Below, piece by piece: positions 23,281-32,336 of a stretch of 64,000 nt of DNA. The translations under genes were made by a program, and so were the position numbers. How positions within the stretch are numbered: position 1 is the stretch's first letter; each line of letters begins with the position of its first letter. The notes beneath the pieces were generated by a model. That model saw only the letters and a program-made list of their open reading frames with translations, searched no databases and was not told where the DNA came from. The DNA comes from Topomyia yanbarensis (taxonomy: Eukaryota > Arthropoda > Insecta > Diptera > Culicidae). The DNA lies in the NCBI RefSeq assembly GCF_030247195.1, contig NC_080672.1:6138001-6202000 (forward strand). The letters are read 5' to 3'.

Positions 23281-23552
23281 TATCATCTGAGCTCTTGTTT
23301 TTTTTTTGCATTGGAAAAACATAAACAATTTACAGCTAAGTCAAGCTAGCGCATTGAGGTGCGACAAGTAAAATTATTTTGTAAAAAATCATCACCATTA
23401 TATTTATATTTATTGGATACCGCCCTGACTGGTGTGGGAATTTCGCCACTGATTACATTTTTCACAGGTAGATGGCGCGTCAGTTGCGACTACAGTAATG
23501 GTTCATGTCTCGGACTGGTGGCTGAGCGAGCTGGTGGGGAATTCACAGCGGT
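23281..23552 (-). repeat. Right terminal inverted repeat of the giant foldback (unique part)
   Basis: Inverse of 14701-14973, ending CACAGCGGT at 23552. The next base A (23553) has no partner on the left, then the CGAAAACG duplication follows. Confidence 0.8.
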
Positions 23553-23561
23553 ACGAAAACG

Positions 23562-24490
23562 TTATTATATAATACATTTTAGTTATGATTCCGAAAACTA
23601 GTATTGTTTCAAAGTGTTTCAATACATTTAAAAGTGCAATATGCAAACACTGTTAAAATTCGATTTAATTTTTTGAAGCGAATTTTCAAAGCTTTCTTTC
23701 TCGATTCGATATCATTGCGACTTCGGTCCTTTGGTCGATTCATGATCGAAATCACCACAAAATTTGCTTGTGAGTTAAATATATGGGAGCTGTCAAGTTG
23801 TGCCCGGGCTGCTTACATTTTGTTACGCGCATATCTCCACATTGAAGCGGTTCTAAAATATTGATGTTTATACGACCGTGAGAAATAAAAAGGACGTATG
23901 CGTTGTTTGAAAAAATATGGTTAATAAAACGTGTTCGCTTTTTAATTTAATTAATAATTTGGTAGCCTGCCATTTTTGGAGAATCCTGTTCGCGTCACAC
24001 GATAGTATGGTTCGAAAAGAGTGGTGTAGTGTAGAAAACTCAGTTTGTTTACTTTTGTCGCTTACGGCCTTTTGAAAACCCACCCGAGATATCACTTGGT
24101 CCATCAAGACAGAAGTTTTTAGCCACATGTACTTACCTTTATGGAAGTGACCAATCGGCGGTAATCTCAGTTTGTATGTATACAGTAAATATTTAGACAA
24201 TAAATTTTCCGTGCAGTGCAATAGAAATATTCGTTGGCTTTGCAAAAAACAGAACAAAGAACTAAGCAGTGAAAATAATATTCGCTTGCTTGTAGATATT
24301 TTGATCCTGCAAATAGACAAAATCAGATTAAAACATGCATTAACATTTCATTTGTAACAATCGTACAGTAATGCTTGCGTCTCTCTTGTACAATCTCCGA
24401 AACCGTGATACTGCCATCAGGATTACCATTATCGTGCCGGTTGAATCGAAAGCCGCTTCAACAATCAAACCACTTTCCGCCTGTTGTATG
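23562..24490. other. Intergenic region with a dispersed-repeat segment
   Basis: 23905-24090 matches 11004-11135 (ATATGGTTAATAAAA and CGCTTACGGCCTTTTGAAAA) with an insertion in the middle. Nothing else recognised. Confidence 0.4.
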
Positions 24491-24499
24491 GTTTGGAAT

Positions 24500-24750
24500 G
24501 GTACGTAATAGTGTGTGTTGCGGTTGTACGTGTACTAACTGGTCTTTGATGTTCTCCGGTATATTTCCATTGTGCCCTTGTTTCATGAAGCAGCAAGTCC
24601 GGAGGTGGTGGTAGCCTGATAGTTCACAGATTCCACCAGGCTACTACCCCCTCAGGGTCTACTACTTTATGAAATAAAGGTACGATGAAAACCTACCGAG
24701 GAATATCCAAAAACAGTTAGTACACGTACAGCAGGAACACACATGATTAC
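24500..24750. repeat. Diverged inverted duplication
   Basis: The minus strand of 24515-24600 and the plus strand of about 24661-24748 share a TTxATGAAAxAAGGxxCxATG start and both contain CAGTTAGTACACGTACA and CAACACACA-like words. Read as protein, the minus arm gives GNIPENIKDQLVHVQ, so the duplicated unit may derive from a gene I cannot name. The minus frame continues to about 24380 as coding-like text with stops. Confidence 0.45.
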
Positions 24751-24758
24751 TTATCATC

Positions 24759-25115
24759 TCAAGACACATCAGGTTTGATTCCCGAAACCTCCTCCAATTC
24801 GAAATTCTTCGTAATCAGGTCCTTGGATGAAAGCACTAAACGTGCGTGTTCAAGGTAGTTTGTTTGGAAAGTTCCCTCAATCACGGTGATGGGACAGTCG
24901 AACCCGAATGCGGAAAAGGGTTTCTGATTCCCCGAGAGCCTTGTTTGGGTTTCGGTACGGACACCGGCCGTTCTCATTTCCTTCTCGATAAGGTCCTGAA
25001 TCCTGATAGCTCGCGGTGAGCGCTTTTTGTAAACGACCGGTTAAAGTTGATGGTTCACACGCGGTTCATCACTTCGTTGATTGCGAATTTAGCCGTTTTC
25101 TCCGTCTTTGTCCAG
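24759..25115 (-). pseudogene. RpL31: Ribosomal protein L31 retropseudogene
   Basis: Minus-strand translation, with frame changes, follows eukaryotic RPL31 (large-subunit protein at the tunnel exit). From 25115 downward these are KTEKTAKFAINEVMNR, KKRSPRAI, DLIEKEMRTAGVRTETQTRL and, in another frame, FRIRVRLSHHR, then NFPNKL. The family is about 125 residues, so nearly the whole coding length is present without introns but with stops and at least three frameshifts. It is therefore an old processed copy. The long open frame at 24759-24977 crosses only part of it and is not a gene. Confidence 0.75.
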
Positions 25116-25215
25116 TCCAGTGCAGACGCTTAACAGGAACTGGTTAAACAAAAGATGCTGAACTTTTAATTGCGACGCATATTCCTTTATGCAGCTCGAA
25201 GTGTCCTCGAAAAAT

Positions 25216-25353
25216 CCCAGTCAAGTTCAGCCGGAAATTAACTGAAATTCTGGCTGGTTCCAGCTCGTGTTCCGGCTCCAGTGACACAACCGATTCTAAC
25301 TAGAACTGGAACCAGCCAGAATCCCGGTTCGTTTCCGGCTGAGCTTAACTGGG
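25216..25353. mobile_element. CCC-end MITE family D, copy D1
   Basis: 138 bp: CCCAGTCAAGTTCAGCCGGA at the left, and the right end TTCCGGCTGAGCTTAACTGGG is its imperfect inverse. The 2 bp AT duplication is present on both sides (25214-25215, 25354-25355). The whole element can fold. Confidence 0.75.
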
Positions 25354-25763
25354 ATGGAACTTGAACAGGGATGCCAGGGAATATTTTGTGAAATCAGTGC
25401 ACAGCCTACACTGAAAAAAAAAACTACCCATTTCAGGCTGGATGTTGTTGACTCGAATAAAAACTCGTCGAAAGTAAACAAAGTTAATTCCGTAGCGTCA
25501 AACAGGCGCCCAGGTGGCGAAATCGTTAGAGTTCAACGGGGTACTGAAGCGTTGCCAGAAAATTTCTATTTCCCAGATTATCGTCATCTTGTAGAAGTCA
25601 ATTGACATTTCGACGACATTTGATTCGACCCAATTGAGTTCTACAGGATGACTCGAACCTAAGACGAGACAACTGGCTTCTTATTTTTGGTTTTCTTGCT
25701 TTTTTGTGCCCTGCTGAATAATTGAGTTCTACAAGATGACGACACGAATGAACTAATAATGAA
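25354..25763. other. Spacer with short repeats
   Basis: The AGGGATGCCAGGGAATATTT word at 25368 resembles 28662 beside family D, so some D-associated sequence extends here. TTGAGTTCTACA recurs at 25634 and 25724. No gene. Confidence 0.35.
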
Positions 25764-25773
25764 TGAAGTTCAT

Positions 25774-25898
25774 GTTTGACAATTCTCGGTGGTTTGTTTA
25801 CTTTGTCAGGTTCATGAGTGCGAGTGCAACGGGCGCTCATCTGTTACATTCGAACTCGCGTAACTTCCATGTAAACAAACCACCGAGAATTGTCGAAC
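25774..25898. mobile_element. MITE with about 27 bp inverted ends and an 8 bp target duplication
   Basis: The left end (GACAATTCTCGGTGGTTTG..) is the exact inverse of the right end (..CAAACCACCGAGAATTGTC). Direct repeats GAAGTTCA lie at 25765-25772 and 25899-25906, with one extra T on the left. An 8 bp duplication fits hAT- or P-like elements. Non-coding. Confidence 0.65.
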
Positions 25899-25970
25899 GA
25901 AGTTCACCCGGTTCATTTTGTGGGGTTATGTCGGTTGGTGTGAAACCTAATTGATGACAGTTGACTATGT

Positions 25971-26139
25971 CCCGGTCAAACCATTCGAAATTTGATTCGG
26001 AATCCTGAATGGAGTCAGTATGGACTCCAATCAAATGCAACAACCGATTCTGAGTCGGAATCGGTTGTTGCATTTGATTTGGAATCCATAATGACTCCAT
26101 TCAGAAATCCGAACCGGTTCCAGACTGAGTTTAACTGGG
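25971..26139. mobile_element. CCC-end foldback MITE family C, copy C1
   Basis: Nearly full-length palindrome centred near 26055 on CAACCGATTCTGAGTCGG/GAATCGGTTG, from CCCGGTCAAACC to GTTTAACTGGG. The flanking dinucleotides (GT, AC) do not match, so rearrangement with copy C2, 9 bp away, is likely. Confidence 0.7.
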
Positions 26140-26148
26140 ACGCAGCTA

Positions 26149-26318
26149 CCCAGTTAAACTCATTCCGGAACCGGTTCGGATTTCTGAATGGTGTCATTAT
26201 GGATTCCAAATCAAATGCAACAACCGATTCCGACTCAGAATCGGTTGTTGCATTTGATTTGGAATCCATACTGACTCCATTCAGGATTCCGAATCAAATT
26301 CCGAATGGTTTAACCGGC
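26149..26318. mobile_element. CCC-end foldback MITE family C, copy C2
   Basis: 170 bp palindrome, CCCAGTTAAACTCATTCCGG to GGTTTAACCGGC (last G mutated to C), with a TA duplication on both sides (26147-26148, 26319-26320). Frames of 84-109 residues across C1 and C2 arise from the palindrome. Confidence 0.7.
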
Positions 26319-26578
26319 TAGCAATGTTGGCAGTGCGGCCAATTTATTTTTAATATTTAAATATGTTGCTGTAATACACAATTTCCGTTTCATTAACAAA
26401 CATTTCGTTATATCAAGTACTACATATTTCCAGCAAATCTGGCCTGCATAATATCAAATCAGCCCACAAGAATAAAACTAACATTCATAAATCGATTCGA
26501 CCCTTTCGCCATCTTGCCATGTGAACGACTCGTTACAGGACAGACTGCAGCCTACCCACTTTTTTATTTTGAGGATTT

Positions 26579-26833
26579 CTAGAGACAATTTTCAATAGGA
26601 CGTAAGTAACATTGAGAGCCTCTCTTTGTTTACTTTCTCTTTCGTTTATTACGACGTCATTACAACACTTTGTACTAATTTTCCAGTACATATCGAAAGC
26701 CGACAGTTTTTACTACAATATTATGCAAAAAGTAGAGTAGTAAATGTTGAAATGGTCGAGTAATGAACAAAAGAGAAAGACCTCAAAAAGAATCTCTCAT
26801 CGTTACTTACGTCCTATTGAAAATTTTCTCTAG
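26579..26833. mobile_element. MITE with about 60 bp inverted ends
   Basis: CTAGAGACAATTTTCAATAG at the left is inverted as CTATTGAAAATTTTCTCTAG at the right, and the arms continue through GGACGTAAGTAAC. ATTT flanks both sides, giving a 4-5 bp candidate duplication. Non-coding loop. Confidence 0.6.
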
Positions 26834-27429
26834 ATTTACATAAAACACAGAATCACTGGATAATGAATCGAAATCTCTATATTTTGTTTTCTTTTTATAC
26901 ATAGGTCAGTGACATTGCTTTTCAATACTGGCTGTGTAAGGGTTACAATAGAATAGAATAGAATAGAATAGGTCAGTGCCATTCTAATCGAGAATAGTAA
27001 ATTTAAATATTACAAATACGCTAACAGGCTAACGTCACAAATACACATACAAATGTGCTCTTCAAAAAGAATTCGTGGGATACCCCACTAATTCATTAAT
27101 TTCTCGGCCTACAATCAATGGAATGCGTAAAATTTATATCAACAGCTTTGCTTCGTTGCTAAGAGCCAGTATAATAACACAAATGCGCTGAAAACAGTGA
27201 AATTCTCATGTTTGAGCGCAACGAAAATTCAAATCGAGTGCTCCTATTGTTGCGCTACCATTTGACTCAATGCGTTGTACAAAGATGGCAGACACTGCTC
27301 TAACCAACGGCATCAAATGAGTAGGGTGATAATAGAAACATGTTGCAAATGGGCTCAACACCCTATAAATGGTAAACAAATGATTGATATGTCGAGTCTT
27401 TATTCAAATATTCAGCGTTATTTAATATA
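26834..27429. other. AT-rich spacer with a short pentamer repeat
   Basis: A GAATA pentamer is repeated about five times near 26949-26971. No genes recognised. Confidence 0.4.
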
Positions 27430-27433
27430 TTAA

Positions 27434-27560
27434 CACATAAAGGCGCATATCATTTTTTTTAAATTTTTTGAAAATTGTCTCGCAGTTATATCACGTCAAT
27501 GCAATAACATTTAGACTATTTTTAGGATGTTGTTTTAAAACAAGACTGCGCATTTAAGGG
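27434..27560. mobile_element. piggyBac-like MITE family T1, copy 1
   Basis: 127 bp between two TTAA sites (27430-27433 and 27561-27564). The right end GCGCATTTAAGGG is the inverse of CCCTTAAATGCGC seen at the intact left end of copy 2 (39723); the left end here is mutated. TTAA duplications with CCC ends are typical of piggyBac. Confidence 0.65.
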
Positions 27561-27748
27561 TTAAATATTTACGATACAGAATTGATGAATTCAAATTATT
27601 TTATTAGGCAACATGCACTGACCATGACACTGACACTGCGAAATGACCCCTGTGGTAACGAAAACAGTATCCCATTAGTCAAATTCGAAGACATCATGTT
27701 GGCTCCACGCTGACTCCAGAAATCACTTACTAGTTGTCTTGTCTTAGG

Positions 27749-28088
27749 CCCTGTCAGATTTCTGCGCGTATCCTGTCGGGTTAGTTGAGCTAGGGTGAAC
27801 TTGGTTTCGCTCGCGTTTTCTGGCAAATTTTGACAGGAAGCGAGCAAAACCCTGACATAACTCGGACATAAACTATGCAAAGATCCTGGCAATTCCTACC
27901 TGGTAGAATTTAGCACGAATCGAGCAAAACATCTGACAAAGATGTGGCAGGAAGCGAACAGATATCTTGGCCGTACATTCCTGGCTGGATTCTGGATAAT
28001 AGTGAGTAGCATCGGTTAGTTTAACCGCTTCTGTCAGAAACGGCTTTGTTCAACTTTTGCTAACTTTCTGCTTGCCACGGTGACTGGG
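27749..28088 (-). mobile_element. CCC-end MITE family A, copy A4 (shortened)
   Basis: Minus orientation, ending CTTGCCACGGTGACTGGG at 28088. The other end is missing and an internal deletion removes sequence between GGCTTTGTTC and the terminal part, compared with A2. Confidence 0.65.
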
Positions 28089-28400
28089 AGTCAGTTTGGC
28101 CCATTTACCGCACCCTTCTAAAAATCATGTTCACAGTTTAGCCCTCTCGCAAATGGCGATTGCTGAAGGGCGACATCACGACTGGAATCCAAATTGGGCG
28201 TAAGCATTTTTTTAGTTTCTAGCCACTAAAACACATAGAAATCAAATTCTTTGTTATATTGTTATACGGTGTAACCAAAGATGCTTTAGGAAAAACATGG
28301 TCATAAAGTAATTTATGCCTACAATAACAGCTACATTTAGAAAAGCAATTTTGAATATTGATACTGATTTTTCTCCATTTGTGTACATTGCGACTTAGGC
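28089..28400. other. Intergenic spacer
   Basis: No supported feature. Confidence 0.35.
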
Positions 28401-28506
28401 GACGTCCAACGATGGACGTTTGTTGAACGGTTATTTGGGCGTTGTCCAAATTGGTCCAACGAACGTCCTTGATTGGACGATTTTGAAACCAACCGTTCTT
28501 AGAGGG
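28401..28506 (+). mobile_element. CCC-end MITE family B, copy B4 (5' deleted)
   Basis: Starts inside the family at GACGTCCAACGATGGACG and runs to CCGTTCTTAGAGGG. About 40 bp of the left end is missing. Confidence 0.65.
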
Positions 28507-28584
28507 CAATTAGGTTCAACCGGAAAATGAACCGGAATGCCTTCTGGTTCTAACTCGACTCATTTCCGGCTGAACTTTACTGGG
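28507..28584. mobile_element. CCC-end MITE family D, fragment D2
   Basis: GTTCAACCGGAAAATGAACC to TCCGGCTGAACTTTACTGGG. It directly abuts copy B4, and the left CCC end is lost. Confidence 0.5.
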
Positions 28585-29159
28585 TAAGTCTGAACATTTG
28601 GCATCCCGGCTTTAACCACATCCCCTGTTGAGCTCAGCCGGAATGATGGCTGGTTCTAATCAGGGATACCAGGTATATTTTTCAAATGTCTTCATATTTC
28701 ATGAAAAAATGTCTTCATTTGTGTCGACCAGAATTCTGAATCGGTTTTAGCTTTTGAGCCAGAATTCTGCCAGAAATTGGTCAGGCAACCGAAACAAATT
28801 TGTCTTCGAAATGAAAAACCCGTCTTCACAACCTTTCAAATGCAGGCCTCTGGCAACCCTATACCATCATATGGAGGTTGACAGCGACCTACATATATGG
28901 GGCGTTATAGCTATAAAGCCCCAAACAAAGAATTATGTTCGGCACTATACACGATATTCAAGCATTCCATACGACGTTTTGCATCTTGTGGGACGATTTT
29001 ACACCGTATTATTCAGAAAAACAACATGTAGTAATTAATTACAGCTTTTAATCATTCGATTCAAAGTTAATGTTTTGATTTTCATGGGAGTGATGCTGGC
29101 TGTACAGAGACGTCGTCCTTGACAGGAGGCTGTTCAAATGTCTTCAAAATGAAGAATTC

Positions 29160-29661
29160 TGGGACGGGACCTGCGGATTCGTGTTTTCTTATTCTTTCTT
29201 TTTGTTTGTTATATGTTACTTTTTCGATTCACACACACTAATACTTGGTGTAGTTCAAGAAATGACATGACTTTTTTAAAGAACAAACAAGAATTGAACT
29301 TTCAATTTTTTTTTGTGAATCCATTATCATGAAGTGCAAGGTCAAAAATTGCGGTCGTAGTAAAGCGAAAAATCCGGAGATGACTTTTCACCATTTTCCG
29401 GTGAATCCCGATTTGTGAGAACAGTCGGAGAAGTTCACAAGAATTAACGATCTCGAAATTAATGAAAGCACTATCATCTCCACTATCATTATTGATCTAA
29501 TGGTTAATTTATTGAAATATTTGAAAAAAAGTTAGCATTTACTTAATTTCAAATAGAATACTCCCCATATTAATCACTCTGAGGACAGCCGGTTCAATCT
29601 GACATTTGCGTGCTGGATCAATTTGACACGCGTTTTTTTTCTTTCCGCAGGTCCCGTCCCA
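29160..29661. mobile_element. Inverted-repeat-bounded segment carrying a THAP relic
   Basis: TGGGACGGGACCTGCGGA at 29160-29177 is repeated exactly in inverse at 29644-29661. The arms seem to extend outward through ATGTCTTC words with small indels. It may be a deleted copy of a THAP-bearing (P-like) transposon; the target duplication could not be fixed. Confidence 0.45.
29329..29418 (+). pseudogene. THAP zinc-finger N-terminal fragment
   Basis: ATG 29329 opens a 29-residue frame reading MKCKVKNCGRSKAKN, then PEMTFHHFPVNPDL, then TGA. Two cysteines five residues apart at the start and the TFHHFP block match the beginning of THAP (C2CH) DNA-binding domains, found in P-element transposases and THAP proteins. 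The distal Cys-x2-His half is absent beyond the stop. It sits 150 bp inside an 18 bp inverted repeat. Confidence 0.5.
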
Positions 29662-29814
29662 GGAAGACATGTCTTCACATATGGCATCGCTGGTTCTAAT
29701 TCGGATTCCTGCTCCAACCGATTTCGGAATATGAATTAGAATGAATATGAATTATAACAAGCCGGAATTTCGATTCATTTCCGGCTGAACTTTGCTGGGT
29801 CAGATTTGTAAATT

Positions 29815-29961
29815 CCCTCTAAAAACGGTTGGTTTCAAAACCGTCCAATGAAGGACGTTCGTTGGACCAATTTTGACAACGTCCAAATAACCGTTCAACA
29901 AACGTCCATCGTTGAACCCGTGTTGAATGCTTTTGAAACATTTTTTGGACGTCTCGGTGGG
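29815..29961 (-). mobile_element. CCC-end MITE family B, copy B5
   Basis: Reverse orientation, CCCTCTAAAAACGG to GACGTCTCGGTGGG, with a TT duplication on both sides. Confidence 0.75.
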
Positions 29962-30090
29962 TTCTGTCACAGTAGATTTTCGGTACTATTGACCAATTCG
30001 TACGAAAATTACATATAGGTGACGCCGCTTGCTTCTAAGTAATCTTTTACGAAAGAATGTTGGTAGATTTTGTGAATTTGCGTACTACAA

Positions 30091-30500
30091 CCCAGTCACC
30101 GTGACAAGCAGAAAGTTAGCGAAAGTTGAGCAAAATGAAATTGATACTGGCAGAGTTTCTGCGAGCATTTTGCGCGATTTGTACGATAATTCTGACAAAG
30201 AATTCGCTCAAATGCAACAACCGTTTCTGACAGAAGCGGTTAAACCAACCAATGCTGCTCACTTTTATCCAGAATCCAGCCAGAAATGTACGGCCAAGAT
30301 CTCTGTATGCTTCCTGCCACATCTTTGTCAGATGTTTTGCTCGATTCGTGCCAAATTCTACCAGGCAGGAATTGCCAGGATCTTTGCACAGTTTATGTCC
30401 GAGTTATGCCAGGGTTTTGCTCGGTTTCTGTCAAAATTTGTCAGAAAACGCGAGCGAAACCGAGTTTGCCCTAGCTCAACTAACCCGACAGGATACGCGT
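30091..30500 (+). mobile_element. CCC-end MITE family A, copy A5 (3' truncated)
   Basis: Begins CCCAGTCACCGTGACAAGC and follows A1 until GACAGGATACGCG. The last about 90 bp including the GGG end is missing. The 157-residue frame across it is not a gene. Confidence 0.7.
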
Positions 30501-30675
30501 GAAGTATATTTTACCACAGAGAACAGACGTCCATCTTCAGCATTCAACTTGTGTAAAAATCTCTAACGGTTTCGAAGGTAGTTGGGATATCCAAACTAGG
30601 TGCGCTACTGTCGTCATGTTTTTTTATGGCTGAGTTCGACTGAATTGATAGTGGTTATTCCTCTACCCAGTCAAA

Positions 30676-30845
30676 CCCAGTTAAACTCATTCCGGAACCG
30701 GTTCGGATTTCTGAATGGAGTCATTATGGATTCCAAATCAAATGCAAAAACCGATTCCGACTCAGAATCGGTTGTTGCATTTGATTTGGAATCCATAATG
30801 ACTCCATTCAGGATTCCGAATCAAATTCCGAATGGTTTGACCGGG
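30676..30845. mobile_element. CCC-end foldback MITE family C, copy C3
   Basis: 170 bp palindrome with an AA duplication (30674-30675, 30846-30847). The left end is CCCAGTTAAACTC and the right end GGTTTGACCGGG. This is the best-preserved bounded copy. Confidence 0.8.
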
Positions 30846-30847
30846 AA

Positions 30848-31226
30848 CTAGTCCGGAACCGGTTCGGACTTCCAGTATAAATTCGAAGACTCCATATCAA
30901 GAAGACTGGCAACTCTGTCCAGAATCCGGAGACAGTAACAGCAACGCCACTTGCGGGTAAAGGTGGTACTTTCCATAGTGATGCACACACACATATACAT
31001 TTTTACATAAAGCTTCCTCCCTTCTTCCAATAGAGGCGCTGTAACCTCTGTCGCTTCTCGTTTGTATGGGGGAAGGAAAGAGATATCAGTCTTCTTGATA
31101 TGGAGTCTTCGATAAATTCCAGCTCAAATGCATGAAGCGATTAAGTCGGAATTGGTTGGTTTCTTTGAGCAAGATTCCATACTGAATCCATTCAGGATTT
31201 CGAACCGGTTCCGGAACGGGTTTGAC
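30848..31226. mobile_element. Diverged family C relative, split by a nested MITE
   Basis: TCCGGAACCGGTTCGGACTT near the left and CGAACCGGTTCCGGAACGGG near the right keep the C-type ends. The interior words GACTCCATA, TCAAATGCAT and GATTAAGTCGGAATTGG also echo family C. The piece is interrupted by the MITE at 30884-31111. Confidence 0.5.
30884..31111. mobile_element. MITE with 25 bp perfect inverted ends and a 7 bp target duplication
   Basis: CGAAGACTCCATATCAAGAA at the left is exactly inverted at the right (..TTCTTGATATGGAGTCTTCG). ATAAATT lies directly on both sides (30877-30883, 31112-31118). The 228 bp element is non-coding. The outward words rejoin as family C-like sequence, confirming the insertion. 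Confidence 0.7.
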
Positions 31227-31229
31227 GAA

Positions 31230-32329
31230 TAGTTGGGATAGGTTGGTTTGGCGGCGCTAGCGTTTATCGTATATTAATTCAAATGTTTACGTTTTTTAAA
31301 TATTTTTGTTCGATCATGGATGTTCTCTGTGACGATACATTAGTGTGCGTAAATGCTTATCCATACACATTGCAATTGGATCATTAAATGAGAAAACAAA
31401 CTCTTTTTTATTATATACATCAATAAAGCTGATTTTCGTGATTGCAACAATGTATTTTTCCAACTCAGGAAACGTGAAAATACAATTTAAATTTAAAATA
31501 AAGAAATATGTTGACAGTCTGGATTTGACACTATCAGAAGGATTTGACATTTCAAATTTCACGACAAACGATGCCCTGTCAGAAAAAATGGACACATATT
31601 TTCCCGGTTTTCCCGCAGGGATTTTCGTATTATAACGATTTTTTTAAATAATGTTGTATTATGTATATAGTGATCTTTAATTTGGAAAAATTGTGCCAGT
31701 TTTTTATATGTATTGGTAGCGGGTGTCCTTACGAGTACACTCATATCATTCTTAAACCTTAATTATTCTTTTATTATTTTTAAATTAAAAAAAAAGCAAA
31801 TTAAATTTAACCAGCAAACTGACAGTTGTCCTACTAAATGAAGTATCTGCAAATATCTCGTTCGCCTCATTGTTAACCGGGACAGCACCCCACACAGCAT
31901 GATTTGGTACTTTGTCAATCCGCTAGCAACCTGCCATCCCAAGTTTCATCTGCAAACTATGGTAGATCTGATAAGGCAACCTATAGGGTCGTGCAAGTCG
32001 CATGGGTTTGGATGTGTTATTGCCCTAAAAGGAAACAAACAAAAAAATGTTTTTTTCAATAGTTTCGGGCCAAAAAATTGAAAAAGGACTGAGATATTAA
32101 TTCACGGTACTAATCTGCATCAGAATATGCCTTAACCCGCACACCCCTAAAGATCCCTATTGGACACAAAATTTATCGAATGGAATGGAAAACTGTATAT
32201 AGCTTAATGACCCAATTGTGTTGGTGTACTAGACGTCAGATCGCCACAGATTTTTCATTAGGGCCTTAGTCGAATGTACTCAAATGGAGAAAAGTCAGTT
32301 TGAATATTTTTCGATGCTTTTTTAAATGT
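31230..32329. other. AT-rich intergenic stretch, nothing recognised
   Basis: Open frames of 60-96 residues show no domain. No repeats or RNA structure recognised. Confidence 0.4.
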
Positions 32330-32336
32330 AGCTTTT

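Larger units (their letters stand above)
14701..23553. mobile_element. Giant foldback transposon with inverted satellite arms
   Basis: The two ends match in inverse for about 300 bp of unique sequence. Left 14701 onward reads ACCGCTGTGAATTCCCCACC; right up to 23552 is its inverse. The match continues through TCAGTGGCGAAATTCCC, the CAGTCAGGGCGGTATCCA block and GCACCTCAATGCGCTAGCTT. Just outside lies an 8 bp direct repeat CGAAAACG (14693-14700 and 23554-23561). Inward of the unique ends, both arms turn into arrays of the same 175/230 bp units in opposite orientation: about 1.2 kb on the left and 4.4 kb on the right. The core, 16171-18895, holds no transposase. The architecture resembles Drosophila Foldback and Galileo elements, and long-inverted-repeat Mutator elements; the superfamily is unproven. 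Confidence 0.8.
28623..29799. mobile_element. CCC-end MITE family D, copy D3, split by an insertion
   Basis: The left end CCCTGTTGAGCTCAGCCGGA (28623) and right end TCCGGCTGAACTTTGCTGGG (29799) are flanked by TC on both sides (28621-28622, 29800-29801). The family D interior breaks near 28660 and resumes near 29690 at GCTGGTTCTAATTCGG. About 1 kb of other sequence lies in between, including the THAP relic. Confidence 0.6.

Noticed and set aside
25992..26321. Open frames on both strands (84-109 residues)
   Set aside because: They lie wholly in the family C palindromes, which read the same on both strands; no protein is implied.
30029..30502. 157-residue frame
   Set aside because: It is a translation of family A; equivalents in other copies are broken at random positions.
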